From Symbiodinium microadriaticum (taxonomy: Eukaryota > Sar > Dinophyceae > Suessiales > Symbiodiniaceae), in contig LSRX01001664.1 of NCBI GenBank assembly GCA_001939145.1, forward strand, positions 10,040 through 74,039: 64,000 bases of DNA, read 5' to 3'. The notes below the pieces were generated by a model. It was not told the origin of the DNA and made no database searches. It saw only the letters and a program-made list of their open reading frames with translations. The translations under genes and the position numbers were made by a program. Numbering within the stretch: the first letter of the stretch is position 1; every line of letters starts with the position of its first letter. Shown here one piece after another: positions 38,842-49,359 of this stretch.

Positions 38842-41800
38842 ATGACGGCTCCGGGGGCATTGATGGCCATGCCCGCAGGGAGCCCAGAGAGTTTCCGTTT
38901 AGGTTTCAGGATTTAGGGTTTGGGGTTTAGGGTGTGGGGTTTAGGGTTTAGGGTTTACAGATTTCAGGTTTTAGGGTTTGGGGTTTGGGGTTTAGAGTTT
39001 AGGGTTTACAGTTTAAAGGGTGGGGTTTAGGGTTTTGGGTTTAGGGCTTTAGGGTTAAGGGCTTAGAGTTTAGGGGTTTAGGGTTTTGGGGTTTAGGGGT
39101 TTAGGGGTTCAGAGTTTAGGGCTTAGAGTTTCGGGGTTTGGGGTTTAGGGTTTTGGGTTTAGAGTTTAGGGGTTTAGGGTTTCGGGTTTTGGGTTTAGGG
39201 GTCTGATGTTTAGGGCTTAGAGTCTAGGGGTTTAGGGTTTCGGGTTTAGGGGTTTGGGGTTTAGGGCTTAGAGTTTAGGGGTTTAGGGTTTAGGGGTTGA
39301 GGGGTTTAGGGGTTTAGGGTTTAAGGCTTAGAGTTTAGGGGTTTAGGGTTTAGGGGTTGAGGGGTTTAGGGGTTCGGGTTTTGGGCTTTGGGGTTTAGGG
39401 GTTTTGGGGTTTGGGGTTTAGGGTTTAGGGTGTCGGGTTTCGGGTTGAGGGGTTTGGGGTTTAGGGTTAATCTCTGAAGGTGCTCATTGTGAACATGGGC
39501 GGCGAGATGGTTTACATCCTCGCACAGCGCCTGCCGGGAACACCCAGTTAGGGTTCAGGGTTTAGGGTCTTTGGGGCATTCGGGTTTAGGGTTTAATGTT
39601 GCTGTTAGGGTTTAGGGTTTAGGGTAGGCCTAATTCAAACAGGGTTTTCTTTGGGTTTGGATGATGCCGGGATAGTGGGTTCGGAAGCTTTGGGAGTGTT
39701 CTATAGACTTGACGCTTGAGTTTTAGGGTTTAAGTGGTTTTGGGGTTCCTTGTAACTGTTGTTTTTGGTTTGGTGCTTTTGCTGTGTTGAGGGATTCTGG
39801 GTTTCAGCCGCAGATGAGAGGTTCTAAGCCCTAAAGTCCTGAAGCCCAAACCCTCCCTCTGAACTATCACTAGGTTCCCCAGCAGTACCCTTTTGCCCTT
39901 TTTTATTTGGGGGTCTCCTTATTATTTGGGGGTCTCTTTATTAAAGACGAATGTTAGGAAAAAGGTACCCTTATTTTAAGGGGTTACAGGGGAACCATAA
40001 TCAAGTCGAGCAGCTTGACGCTTCTTCGAGGGTCTCGCGGCTCTTGGCAGAACTTTTTGAAGATGCTCACAGTTCCACAAGGCCTGGTCCATCCTAACTC
40101 CCCAGACCCTAAACCCTAAGCCCTAAACCCTAAGCCCCAAACCCTAAACCCCCTAGACCTTAAAGCTTTACCCGCCATTGGAGCAAGGAGGAACTGCTAG
40201 ACGCCCCGAGCCTGCAGCCCAGGGAGCCGGCCTGTCAACTTGAGCTCAGGAATTAAGTTTAGGGTTTGCCTGGACCCTAAAGAACCTACCCTGTTTAGGG
40301 CTCCTTGCTATGACCTCTTTGTATATAAGTCCCCAAAAAGGTAGGTTATTTGGGGTTAAGGTAGTGTTTAGGGTTTAGGGTTCAGGTCCGAGCAAGAAGC
40401 TCCCATTCTAGGACATTTTCAGGTGGGTAGTTACCGTTCTAGGAGCCTTATAGAAGGTCTATATACCTTGTAGATACCCTAAACTCCCCACCTGTAGTTT
40501 CCTTTAACCCACCTAAATCCTAAACCCTAAACACGAAGCCCTAAAAAACCTTAAACCCTAAAAAACCCCTAAACTCCCCACCTGTAGTTTCCTTTAACCA
40601 TGCAACGTTCCCGAGGCAAGCCCAGCAGATCCCTTCCCAGAAGGGGCAGAAGGTGCTTTGCGACGTGGCCGCCCGGCATTCTCAGGGGGTTTAGGGGTTT
40701 CAGGGCTTTAGGGGTTTAGGGTTTAGGGCTTTAGGGGTTTAGGGTTTAGGGCTTTAGGGTTTAGGGTTTTAGGGTTTTTCGGGTTTTAGGGTTTAGGGTT
40801 TAGGGATTCTCAGAGCACGCGCATTTGCCGTATCCGCGCTGCGAACCTGACGCAGAAGGTTTGAGGGCTGGCGGCAACTTCTGAGTCCTGCCCCAAAATT
40901 CAGTTTATGACATCTGCATGTGATAAGCTGTTCGTTGAGGAGCACTTTCTTGTTTTGCTTTGTAAGGAGTTGACCAGCCATGCTCAGTCGTCCCACCTAA
41001 ACCCGAGACCATAAAAAGCCCCATATCTCAACACCATAGTATTATCCTGAGGGCCTTTATGTTGTAATGAGCAGAGGGCTCGGGTTATATGGGTTATTGG
41101 ATACAGTGTTTGTCGCATCTGTATGTTTAAGTATTTCGGGTTGCATTTTTCGGGGGGGGGGGTTATTACTGTAGTCGTCCAGCATGTTACCCGTAGCCGC
41201 AGCCTTGTTGGTAGTGAGTCTTACTCGCTTGAATTGCAACGAGGTAGACCCCTGATCAAAAGCCCCATTCTTTCAACGGCATTAACATCAGGATACCGGT
41301 GATAGTCTCACTTAGGGGAGGAGCCTCCTCTACACATCAAAGGCTACCCTCCAGACTCTAGCTGCATTGAAGCTGGAAATGTAGCCCAAGCCCCCTAAAC
41401 CCTAAACCCTCTAAGCAAAACGAGGCAGAGCTGAGTCTGAACTCAAGAGCGACATGACGTGACACAACCAGCACATGTATCAGCCAAAATCCTAAAACCC
41501 AAGCTCTAAGCCCTAAACACTAAGTGACTAATCTAATTCCCTACACCTACAGCCCAAAGAGAGATGGCGCTGCAAGCCCTGGAGACACAGGTGAGGACCA
41601 TGTACTACCCGCGATTCATTGAAGAGCTCTTTAAGCCCCAGGAGCCAGAGACTGACTGACGGTTTAGGGTTTAGGGTTTAGGGTTTAGGGTTTAGGGTTT
41701 AGGGTTTAGGGTTTAGGGTTTAGGGCGTTAGGGTTTAGGGTTTAGGGTTTAGGGTTTAGGGTGAAGCTTCGGTGGTTGTTGAAGGCGCTCTGTGTTTAAC

Positions 41801-42094
41801 CCTTAGGGCTTGGGTTTAGGATTTAGGGTTCAGGGTTTGGGTGTTTCGAGTTCGCAGGTAAAGAAAGATTTGGGATGCAGGCTTCTGGGGGAAGGGCGCA
41901 AAGAGCTTGCCAGTGCAAGGCAAGGAAGATGCTGATGTAATGACGATGCTTACGACCATGGTGATTCTAAGGAGATGATGTTCATGCAGGTGATGTGCGG
42001 GTAGGGTGTTTACTGGTGATTCAACACGATGGTGATTTAAGTCGTGATGGTGATGCTGATGCCACTGCGATGGCCCTGACGATGATGAAGAATC

Positions 42095-42125
<31 letters not shown>

Positions 42126-42661
42126 ATGATGCAGGAAGTAGTTTGTGGCAGCAATAAAAGAGGCGGCCGTCGTCGTCGTCGTCGTCGTGGTCGTCCTTGT
42201 TGCACGCCATATGGGAAACCCACAGATTCAGCATGCAACAGTAACTGTTGGCGGCATGATAGCCCACAAGCTCCAAGATCCTGTTTTGCCAGTACTATAC
42301 CCTAAACCCTAAGCCCTAAACCGCACCAGTGCACACCATCGGCAGTGTTAGCCAAGTGATCGTAGCAACAACAGGAATGAAAGCGGGTTTACAGTTCGGT
42401 AAGGTACACACCCTGAACAGCAGGCCAGAACAAAACCGCTTCTTAAACCCCTACGCCCTACACCCAAAGCCCGAAATCCCAATGCCTTCAAAAAGCCTCC
42501 CTAAGCCCAAAATATGCTCAATCAACCCGAACTTCCTCCCCATGCCCTGAGCCCTAAAGCCCTATAGACCCCCAATGTAAAAGCATTCAGTTGAAGGAGA
42601 TCTATTCGTTGCAGTCTACGCGGCAGATCTTCGACCGCTTAGCCCACTCCTCCATCATGCG
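38842..42661 (+). CDS. OSCP1: OSCP1-like protein, first five exons
   Basis: Five exons spell the conserved N-terminal region of the OSCP1 (organic solute carrier partner 1) family. Exon 1 38842-38874: MTAPGALMAMP. Exon 2 39480-39532: LIVNMGGEMVYILAQRL. Exon 3 40616-40667: QAQQIPSQKGQKVLCDV. Exon 4 41591-41641: VRTMYYPRFIEELFKPQ. Exon 5 42597-42661: EIYSLQSTRQIFDRLAHSSI. Family members read GGEM.YIL.QRL.AQ.IP, then VL.D.V.TM and RLAH.SIM, so every join from exon 2 on is fixed by homology; exon 1 rests on phase and an ATG. OSCP1 occurs in ciliated eukaryotes and has been linked to cilia and transport. 5' sites are GC (38875), GC (39533), GC (40668), GA (41642) and GT (42662); all 3' sites are AG. 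Introns are 0.6-1.1 kb of telomere-like tracts and elements. The remaining exons (the full family protein is several hundred residues) were not found in the following 2 kb, so the gene may be truncated or have long introns. Confidence 0.85.
38875..39479. repeat. OSCP1 intron 1: G-type tract with 60-bp units
   Basis: Almost pure TTTAGGG variants. A 60-bp unit containing GCTTAGAGTTTAGGGG and GGGGTTGAGGGG occurs at 39267 and 39327. GC 5' site, AAG 3' site. Confidence 0.85.
39533..40615. other. OSCP1 intron 2
   Basis: GC-AG intron. Holds G tract 39548-39640, C tract 40100-40165, an inverted repeat 40273-40358 (GACCCTAAAGAACCTACC against GGTAGGTTATTTGGGGTT) and a family H element at its 3' end. 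Confidence 0.75.
40407..40599. mobile_element. Family H element with duplicated right end
   Basis: Starts CTAGGACATTTTCAGGTGGG. A 33-bp segment ending TGTAGTTTCCTTTAACC is present at 40477-40509 and identically at 40567-40599, with 57 bp of telomere-like sequence between. Confidence 0.85.
40668..41590. other. OSCP1 intron 3
   Basis: GC-AG intron. G tract 40689-40806, unique sequence, poly-G at 41151-41161, short C tract near 41390. Confidence 0.75.
41642..42596. other. OSCP1 intron 4, GA 5' site
   Basis: Starts GAGCCAGAGACTG and ends GTTGAAG; AGGAG is present at both borders. Contains a clean TTTAGGG array 41660-41762, CTG/GAT and GTC triplet repeats (42092-42131, 42165-42195) and short C tracts. 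Confidence 0.75.
41660..41762. repeat. Nearly perfect TTTAGGG array
   Basis: About 14 consecutive copies with one GGGCG interruption; the least degenerate array in the window together with 47736-47832. Confidence 0.9.
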
Positions 42662-43370
42662 GTCTGGGCCTTGCAGGGTTTCGGGATGAGGGGCTTAGGG
42701 TTTAGAGTTTAGGGGTCAGGGTTGAAGGGTTACGGGTTTAAGGTTGTAGGGCTTAAGGCTCTTGGGTTTTAGGGTTTGGGGTTATAGGGCTTAGGGGGTT
42801 TCGGGATGAGGGTATAGGCAAAGGGGGGTGAGGCAGCAGGGCTTGAGGATCAGGGTCTATAGGGTTTTGGGTTTAGGGCCGGTTTGGGGTTTAGGGCTTA
42901 GCTAGCAGCTAGGGTTTAGGGTTTAGGGCCGGTTTTGGGTTTAGGGTTTAGCTAGCAGCTAGGGTTTAGGGCCAGTTTTTGGGTTCAGGGCCGGTCTAGG
43001 GTTGGGCTTCGTGTTTTCTCGGCTGGGTTTGTGGCGAAGTCAGGGATTGGGTTGCAGTGGCCAGATTCGAATGCAAGCAGAGAAACTGCAAACCCCTAAA
43101 CCCCTAAACCCCTAAACCCCTAAAGCCCTAAACCCTAAACCCTAAACCCTAAACCCTAAACCCTAAACCCTCGAANTAAACCCCTAAACCCCTAAACCCC
43201 TAAAGCCCTAAACCCTAAACCCTAAACCCTAAACCCTAAACCCTAAACCCTCGAACCCCTAAACAGAAAGTGATAGCCCAGGGGTTTAAGGCTTTTGGCT
43301 CGAACCCAAGCCTTACACCCGAAAACCCCCCAAAAAGCAAGCCTCAAGACAAGGAACCAACAACTTAGAG
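42662..43370. repeat. G tract, C tract and N-flanking duplication
   Basis: G-type 42678-43010 with a tandem unit carrying GCTTAGCTAGCAGCTAGGG; C-type 43088-43265. Segment 43094-43175 is repeated at 43177-43258 on either side of an N (43176). Confidence 0.75.
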
Positions 43371-44171
43371 GTTTATGTAGGGGTTTAGAGTTCAGGGTTC
43401 AGGGTTTGGTGTGCAGGGTTTAGAGGCTAGGGTTTAGGGGTTTAGGGTTTAGGGGTTTAGGGTTTGGGGTGTAGGATGAGGACACTGGCTGCTGGTGCCT
43501 CATCACAGAGGGTCGGATTAGTTGCCGATCGTATTCCTAAGGACTCTCAAATGGGTTTAGGTTTTTTTGGGTTTTAGGGTTTATGGTTTTAGAGTTTAGG
43601 CTTTACGCTTTCGATTTCAATTCTGCGTTTCAACGACTTTCACGTTTCCGGCATGCAGGTTGAGTCTTTGAAACAATCACAACCCCTAAACCCTAAACAC
43701 TAGACCCTAAATCCTAAACCCTAAACTGTGACATAAACCCTAGACCCTAAACCCCAAACCCCCATCCGTCGCTCACACACTTGATAAAGCCTTGACGGGC
43801 TAATGTAGGAACCTGCTTAAGCAACCCTGGATCTTTATTCAGGTTTCTTTATTTAACATATATATATATACACACACACATGCATACACATATATTTTTC
43901 TATATGAGCCCTAATATACCGGGATTATAGGGCCAGGCTTTCTTAATCGTTCCTACATCGACGATGAACAGTGCGGTCACTAAAAGGCTTCACCTTTCAA
44001 CTGCACCGACTTGGCTGGGCCGAAAGTATCCAGTTGCCACTAAAGGGGTCTAGGGTTTAGGGTTCAGAGGTTTAGGATATAGGGGTTTGGGGGTTTAGGC
44101 GTTAGGGTTAGGGTTTAGGGGCTTAGGGTTTAGGGATGTGCATTGACGCTTGACATTCCGAGTTTGATTCG
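43371..44171. repeat. G and C tracts with unique DNA
   Basis: G-type 43371-43475 and 43550-43610, C-type 43682-43765, a TA/CA microsatellite at 43856-43895, G-type 44048-44135. No further OSCP1-like exon recognised. Confidence 0.6.
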
Positions 44172-44285
44172 ATGATCAAAGTGGGCACGGGTAACACCTC
44201 CAAAAAGCTGATTTCCAACACGGACGCAGCTCGAAATTCGCCTGTGAGGCTCAATCCCCTGGAGTTTCGATGGCCCAAAACCTAG
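44172..44285 (+). CDS. Short ORF, uncertain
   Basis: ATG at 44172 reads 37 codons to TAG: MIKVGTGNTSKKLISNTDAA then RNSPVRLNPLEFRWPKT. It may be a terminal exon. A partial family H element starts at the stop codon (44281-44330). Confidence 0.28.
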   Translation: MIKVGTGNTSKKLISNTDAARNSPVRLNPLEFRWPKT

Positions 44286-44382
44286 GACAATTTCAGGTAG
44301 GTAGTTACCGTTATGGGAGCCTTATAACTCGGACCGTGATAACCAACATAATACTCTCCGTTTAGCGGGGCCCCGCCTTTAG

Positions 44383-44482
44383 GGCTAAGGATTTAGATTT
44401 AGGGCTTAGGGTTGAGGGTTTAGGTTTAGGACTTCGGGTTTAGGTCTTGGGGAATAGGGTTAAGGGCTTAGGTTGCTGCATC
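44383..44482. repeat. G-type tract before the RCC1 gene
   Basis: Degenerate TTTAGGG repeats run to within about 10 bp of the start codon. They supply several TTTAG or CTTAG sites that could act as acceptors for dinoflagellate spliced-leader trans-splicing; this is inference. Confidence 0.6.
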
Positions 44483-46235
44483 ATGCCGATGTCGATCGAT
44501 GTGCATCTGCTAAGTGGCAAGATGGTTTCATTGGAAGTAGAAGCAGATGAGTCTGCAGACTCCCTGAGCCAACGTGCCCAGTGTGCTCTGGCGGTTGGTA
44601 AGGGAAGGCTGCTGACTTCCTCGGGGGATGTACTGGACAGAGAGACCACGATCAAGCGAGCCAGATTGCAGAGCGGCGACGCGCTGACTCTGCATGTGAA
44701 GCAGGTTCAGGTCGTAGCCTCCAAGCCTGCGAACAGCAGATCATGCTGCGGAGCTGCCTTTGCTGCAATCCTCGGTGATGGCTCGGTGAGGACCTGGGGA
44801 CTTGCTGACTACGGTGGCGACAGCAGTGCTGTTCAATGTCAACTGAAGGACGTGAAGCAAATCCAAGCCACTGAGCGTGCATTCGCTGCGATTCTCGGTA
44901 CGGGATCCGTGGTGACCTGGGGTGATTCTCGGTTTGGTGGGGACAGCAAGGCTGTCCAAGATCAGCTGAAGGGTGTGAAGCAGATCCAAGCTTCTCATTC
45001 TGCTTTCGCTGCAATCCTCGGCAATGGATCGGTGGTGACTTGGGGCCGTGCTTGCTCTGGGGGCGACAGCACGGCCGTCCAAGATCAGCTCAAGGATGTG
45101 CAGCAGATCCAAGCTTGTCACAGTGGTTTCGCTGCCATCCTGGGCAATCGCACCGTGGTGACCTGGGCTGGTGGTGAGTGTGCTCCGGCTCTTATGGCTC
45201 TACAAGGCCAGCTGGACGATGTGCAACATCTTCAAGCTTCTGAATATGCCTTCTCTGCTATCCAGGGCGATGGATCTGTCGTCACCTGGGGTGATGCTGG
45301 CTTTGGTGGCGACAGCAAGACCGTCCAAGATCAGTTGAGGGATGTGCGACAGATCCAGGTCTCATTCGCTGCTTTTGCGGCGATCCTGGCTGATGGATCC
45401 GTGGTAACCTGGGGTGACATGGTTTTTGGTGGCGACAGCAGCACGGTGCAAGCTCAGCTCCTTGGTCTCTCAGTAGTACCCTTGTACGCCTCTTGGACTC
45501 TTGGGGTCTGCCGATCCACACGGAAAAACAAGCCAAAAAACAGGGGCCTAAATAATTACCAAGACTATATAATTATAGTACGATATACTCCAAAGCCAAA
45601 CTCTATAATTATGAAGGCACCTCTATTACTCGGAACTGAGGCTCGAAGATGTCCAGCAACTCCAGTCTTCTTGTGGAGCTTTTGCCGCGATCCTCGGCAA
45701 TGGTGCTGTGGTGACCTGGGGCAATGCTCGATTCGGTGGCGACAGCCACTCTGTTCACGATCAGCTGAAGGAGGTGAGGCGAGTGCAAGCTTCTGACTTT
45801 TCTTTTGCTGCGATCCGCGACAACGGATCTGTGGTGACGTGGGGCGATCCTGACTTCGGCGGTGACAGCAAGGGTGTACAAGACCAGCTGGAAGATGTAC
45901 AACACGTCCAGGCTACTGAACGTGCTTTTGCAGCTATTCTTAAAACTGGATGTGTGGTGACCTGGGGTGCTGCTTGTTTCGGAGGAGACAGCAATGCAGT
46001 CCAAGATCAACTGAAAGATGTGCGGCAGATCTACGCGTCTCATGGTGCATTTGCTGCGATCCTCGGCAATGGTGCTGTAGTGATCTGGCGTGATGATGAA
46101 AGCTGTGGCAGGCAAACAGCTCCCAGGGTTTTGGGTGTTAAGCGGACTCTAAGATCTTCAGCAATTTACGGCTCTGTGCCTTGGATGACTGAATGTATAA
46201 GGCGTTGCGAGTCTAGAGAAAGCCTCGAAGCCTAA
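44483..46235 (+). CDS. Ubiquitin-like/RCC1-repeat protein, two exons
   Basis: Exon 1 44483-45456 and exon 2 45641-46235 give 522 residues. Residues 1-75 form a ubiquitin-like domain (MSIDVHLLSGKMVSLEVEAD, then an ALTLHVKQ strand). From about residue 95 there are nine full RCC1-type repeats of 41 residues and part of a tenth, each with FAAIL.DGSVVTWG and GGDS..VQDQL. RCC1-like repeats fold as a beta-propeller; similar UBL-RCC1 proteins, often labelled HERC-like, are abundant in dinoflagellates and their targets are unknown. Start chosen at ATG 44483 (44489 also possible) because upstream is telomere-like. Splicing restores the repeat phase exactly: 5' site GCTCCTTGG, 3' site AACTGAG. Repeat 4 has lost the GGDS motif. 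After about 46085 the tenth repeat loses its register, so the C-terminal 45-50 residues look decayed or misjoined. Many antisense frames here are shadows. Confidence 0.87.
45457..45640 (+). other. GC-AG intron in the RCC1 gene
   Basis: 184 bp. GCTC is present at both ends (45457-45460 and 45641-45644), so the exact cut is ambiguous but one choice gives GC...AG. A family K-like inverted repeat fills 45541-45626 (CAGGGGCCTAAATAATTACC against GAAGGCACCTCTATTAC). Not divisible by three and carries the shift between the two open frames. Confidence 0.85.
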
Positions 46236-46944
46236 AGTCCTAAAGCCCCCGAGCCGAACAACCCCGAAAGCCCAAAACCCCTGCACCACAATTTCAATCC
46301 CTTGCCGCCCTCAAGACCAGCCTCCGAGTTCCAGACCCCCGACAATCGGAGTAATAGCCTTTATTATTCCTTTACGTTTCTTGTTGTGATTAGAGTATAG
46401 TATACCTACCCCAGAACCCTATTCTAATTGATAATTGTTGCGGCCCTAGATTTTCGGGTTCCTACATGGGGGCAACTTCTGTCGGGCTCGTCAGGGTCTG
46501 AGCCTTCGTTTTCCCGTGTCATATATGTGTATATACACATGGAGACTCCTCATGAACCGCCCCCTTAATAACTCCCGTTGCTCGAGACCAATCCACACCC
46601 CAAACACAGCAAATTCCGAACCGCTATGTGCCATCCGTAGGTCCTACAGCCCGCGGCCACAGACTCAACACCCTATGCCTAAACCCTAAACCCTAAATCC
46701 TGTTCCTAAGCAACAAAAAACTACAAACCCTGAAACTCTACAGCTTCAATGCCTCCAATTCTAAGGCCCATAGTCCCAAAGGATCGACTTTAAAGCCCTT
46801 AGCCCTTTTTATAAAGCCGTGTAGGACCGGTTTACGGTTTACGGTTTAGGGTTTGGGGTGTTTAGGGTGTTTAGGGTGTTTAGGGTGTTTAGGGTTTAGG
46901 GTTCAGGGTTATAGGGTTTAGGGTTTAGGGCTTTTCAACCCTAG
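46236..46944. other. Unique DNA, K fragment, G tract
   Basis: Family K-like sequence near 46372-46455, a 16-bp palindrome ATGTGTATATACACAT at 46525-46540, short C tract 46679-46705, and G tract 46830-46935. Confidence 0.55.
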
Positions 46945-47048
46945 AAGAGAAGAAACACCCCACGCCCCCCGAGGCTAAACGAGTCTTCGATGGGAAAGCT
47001 GTCCGCGGCCAAGCCCGCGTTTTTTGGGATCTTCTGGGGTCCACACAG
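46945..47048 (+). CDS. Candidate exon
   Basis: EEKKHPTPPEAKRVFDGKAV then RGQARVFWDLLGSTQ, between CAACCCTAG and GTTTCATC. Family unknown. Confidence 0.4.
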
Positions 47049-47464
47049 GTTTCATCTTTTGCCCTCTGCCAACAAGGGTTGACGACAGGGTTGAGGAGTT
47101 CAGAGTTTAGGGTTTAGGGTTTTGGGGTTTAGGGTTTAGGGTTTGGGCTTTGGGAGGCGGGTGAACTTGTGTCGTAGGGTTTAGGGCTCAATCAGGGCTT
47201 GGCTTAGGGTTCAGCGCTTGCATGTCATGTGGCTTCACACGAGGCCGATTCAGGAACCACATCGCCTGGCCGTTGCAAACCCAAGCCAGCTGCGCCAGTA
47301 AATCCTTAAGCCAGTTGTTGTGAAAGCCATGCTGGCTCAACCCTAAACCCTAAACCCTAAACAACCCTAAACCCTAAACCCTAAACCCTAAACATACATG
47401 TCTTTGTCAAGCACTCGCAGAACCATGTCCCCTCAGGGTCCATGCCTAGGGTTTAGGATTACAC
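47049..47464. repeat. G tract, coding-like gap, C tract
   Basis: G-type 47103-47215. The gap 47216-47337 is open on the minus strand for 41 codons (FHNNWLKDLLAQLAWVCNGQ) and shorter on the plus strand; strand undecided. C-type 47338-47395, then a small open core 47416-47454. Confidence 0.5.
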
Positions 47465-47574
47465 ATAGGGGCCTTAACAATTGAAGCAGGGTTTTGAGGT
47501 ATATTATGCTAAAATTGTAATAAGGACCCCCCCCCAAAAAAAAAAAACCTATTCTACTTATTCAGGCCCCTTAT
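47465..47574. mobile_element. Family K element
   Basis: TAGGGGCCTTAACAATTGAA mirrored by TACTTATTCAGGCCCCTTATA; core has poly-C and poly-A runs. Confidence 0.65.
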
Positions 47575-47575
47575 A

Positions 47576-48424
47576 CACCCTAAACCCTAAACCCTGAACC
47601 CTAAACCCTAAACCCCTAAACCCGCGCTAGAAGGACCCCTGATCGGAACCGCTGCACGAAGACTTATGGGAGCAATTAGAGCAAGGCTTCCGGGAACATT
47701 CGAAGGACCACCTGAACTTTAGGGCTGCTTGTACGCGTTGAGGGTTTAGGGTTTAGGGTTTAGGGTTTAGGGTTTAGGGTTTAGGGTTTACAGGGTTTAG
47801 AGTTTAGGGTTTAGGGTTTAGGGTTTAGGGTGAACGCTTGAGAGTAAGCTTTCCAGGGGCCCAATAGAGGGACACGCATGGGAAGGCTTACAGTAAGTAT
47901 GGGGGGCATTTAACAGGAGCCCTTCAAGGATCCCTTCTGAGAGCTTACCTGCATCCTCACAAAGCCGTCACCGACAACCCAAAACCTCAGTGGAACCCTA
48001 CTCCCTAAACGCCTTCCTAAACCCTGAGCCCCTAAACCCTAAGCCCCTAAACCCCAAAAAAAAAAAAAAAAAAAAACGAAACCCTAAACCCCTAAACCGC
48101 CCTTCTAGAACACCCAAAGAAGGAACTCGAAACCCCAAAAAAGCCTAGGACCCCAGAGGGCCGCTAGAGAATCCCTGTGGTTTAGGGTTTAGGGTTTAGG
48201 TGTTTAGGATTTAGGGTTTAGGGATGTTTAGGGTTTAGGTGTATAGGGTTTAGGGATGTTTAGGGTTTAGGTAGGGTTTAGGTGTTTAGGGTTTAGGGTT
48301 TAAGGATGTGTAGGGTTTAGGGTTTATTTGTTGAGGGTTTAGGTGCTTAGGGTTTAGGGAGGTTTAGGATTTAGGGTTTAGGGGTTTAGGGTCTAGGGTT
48401 CAGGGTTGGCCTGGTAGGAAACAC
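47576..48424. repeat. C and G tracts
   Basis: C-type 47576-47625; clean TTTAGGG array 47736-47832; C-type 47996-48150 with poly-A; G-type 48180-48410 with tandem TTTAGGTGTTTAGG variants. The gap 47640-47735 has an open frame (EPLHEDLWEQLEQGFREHSK) lacking a nearby acceptor. Confidence 0.65.
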
Positions 48425-49187
48425 TTAAGCCCCACACCGGCGGAGGTTTGACTTGATGATCATGGGCTTTAAGCTGCAGCTCATGACGGTGAGCAGCCCG
48501 AAGGAGCTTCTTGGGAGCTCCCTAAAAGAGGATGGTACGGAACGCTTGAAAGGAACCCCTGTGACTAGTATAGAGAGGACTCTGCCAGGGTTCCTTACGG
48601 GGTGCTGTAGGGGTCTTAGGGTTACAGACCATTTACACGGGGTTTTCAATTGCACAATATCGTTGTCTGAAGGGTTAGACATACCATTCCGTAATCGTTC
48701 ATACTCTTTAGACTATACGGTATCCCAAACCCTATGTCCAAGTATTGGTCTAATTTTTCCCCTCTCCAGCAGTAGCAGGAGGGGAAGCAGTGGCAGGAAC
48801 AGGTCATCCCGGCATCATCGTCGTCGCCATCACCATCATAATTAACATCATCATTGAACCATCATCATCTGCATTGTCAGCTCGATCATCAGCATCTTTA
48901 TTGGCATCACGCCCTTCATCACAATCATCACCATCATGACTGCAGTTCTCATTATCGTCATGACCCTTTGTTTCATAATCGGCACCACAGCCATTAGTAT
49001 TATTGCCATTGTTATCATTGCTGTTATGTCCACTACTATCAGTACTGTTATCACAACTGTTATCACCGTCATCAGTGAGTCATCAGTGTTCACGCCAACA
49101 TCATCATCGTCATCATCGTCATCATCACACCACCGAATTGGCAGCATTTTGTCGCTTGTTGCTTCCCTTTAGGGCACGACTCCTCAG
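48425..49187. other. Unique DNA and CATCAT-rich repeat
   Basis: 48453-48800 is open on the plus strand (MGFKLQLMTVSSPKELLGSS) but unrecognised; 48800-49130 is imperfect CAT/CGT triplets. Confidence 0.45.
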
Positions 49188-49277
49188 CCGAGATGGCTTC
49201 GACCCAAGTCTGCAAGTAGAAGGAATCTTGCGGAATTGAAGCAAGAAGCCGTCGCACTCACTCCGTCTCACAGCTAG
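49188..49277 (+). CDS. Candidate exon
   Basis: After CTCCTCAG: PRWLRPKSASRRNLAELKQE then AVALTPSHS and TAG. Terminal exon or chance frame. Confidence 0.35.
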   Translation, partial: PRWLRPKSASRRNLAELKQEAVALTPSHS

Positions 49278-49359
49278 CTGCCCAGATGGCGGGACAGGGC
49301 CCGAGACCCCAAAATCGAGCCCTTAACTCTAAGCCTGATCTTGCACCCTATGCCCTGAG

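Noticed and set aside
41816..42276. Minus-strand ORFs rich in Ser, Asp and His
   Set aside because: Triplet repeats inside OSCP1 intron 4.
44652..46115. Several minus-strand ORFs over the RCC1 gene
   Set aside because: Antisense shadows of the repeated RCC1 coding sequence.
48800..49172. Met/Val/Ile-rich ORFs suggesting membrane proteins
   Set aside because: CAT/CGT triplet repeats produce hydrophobic frames on both strands.
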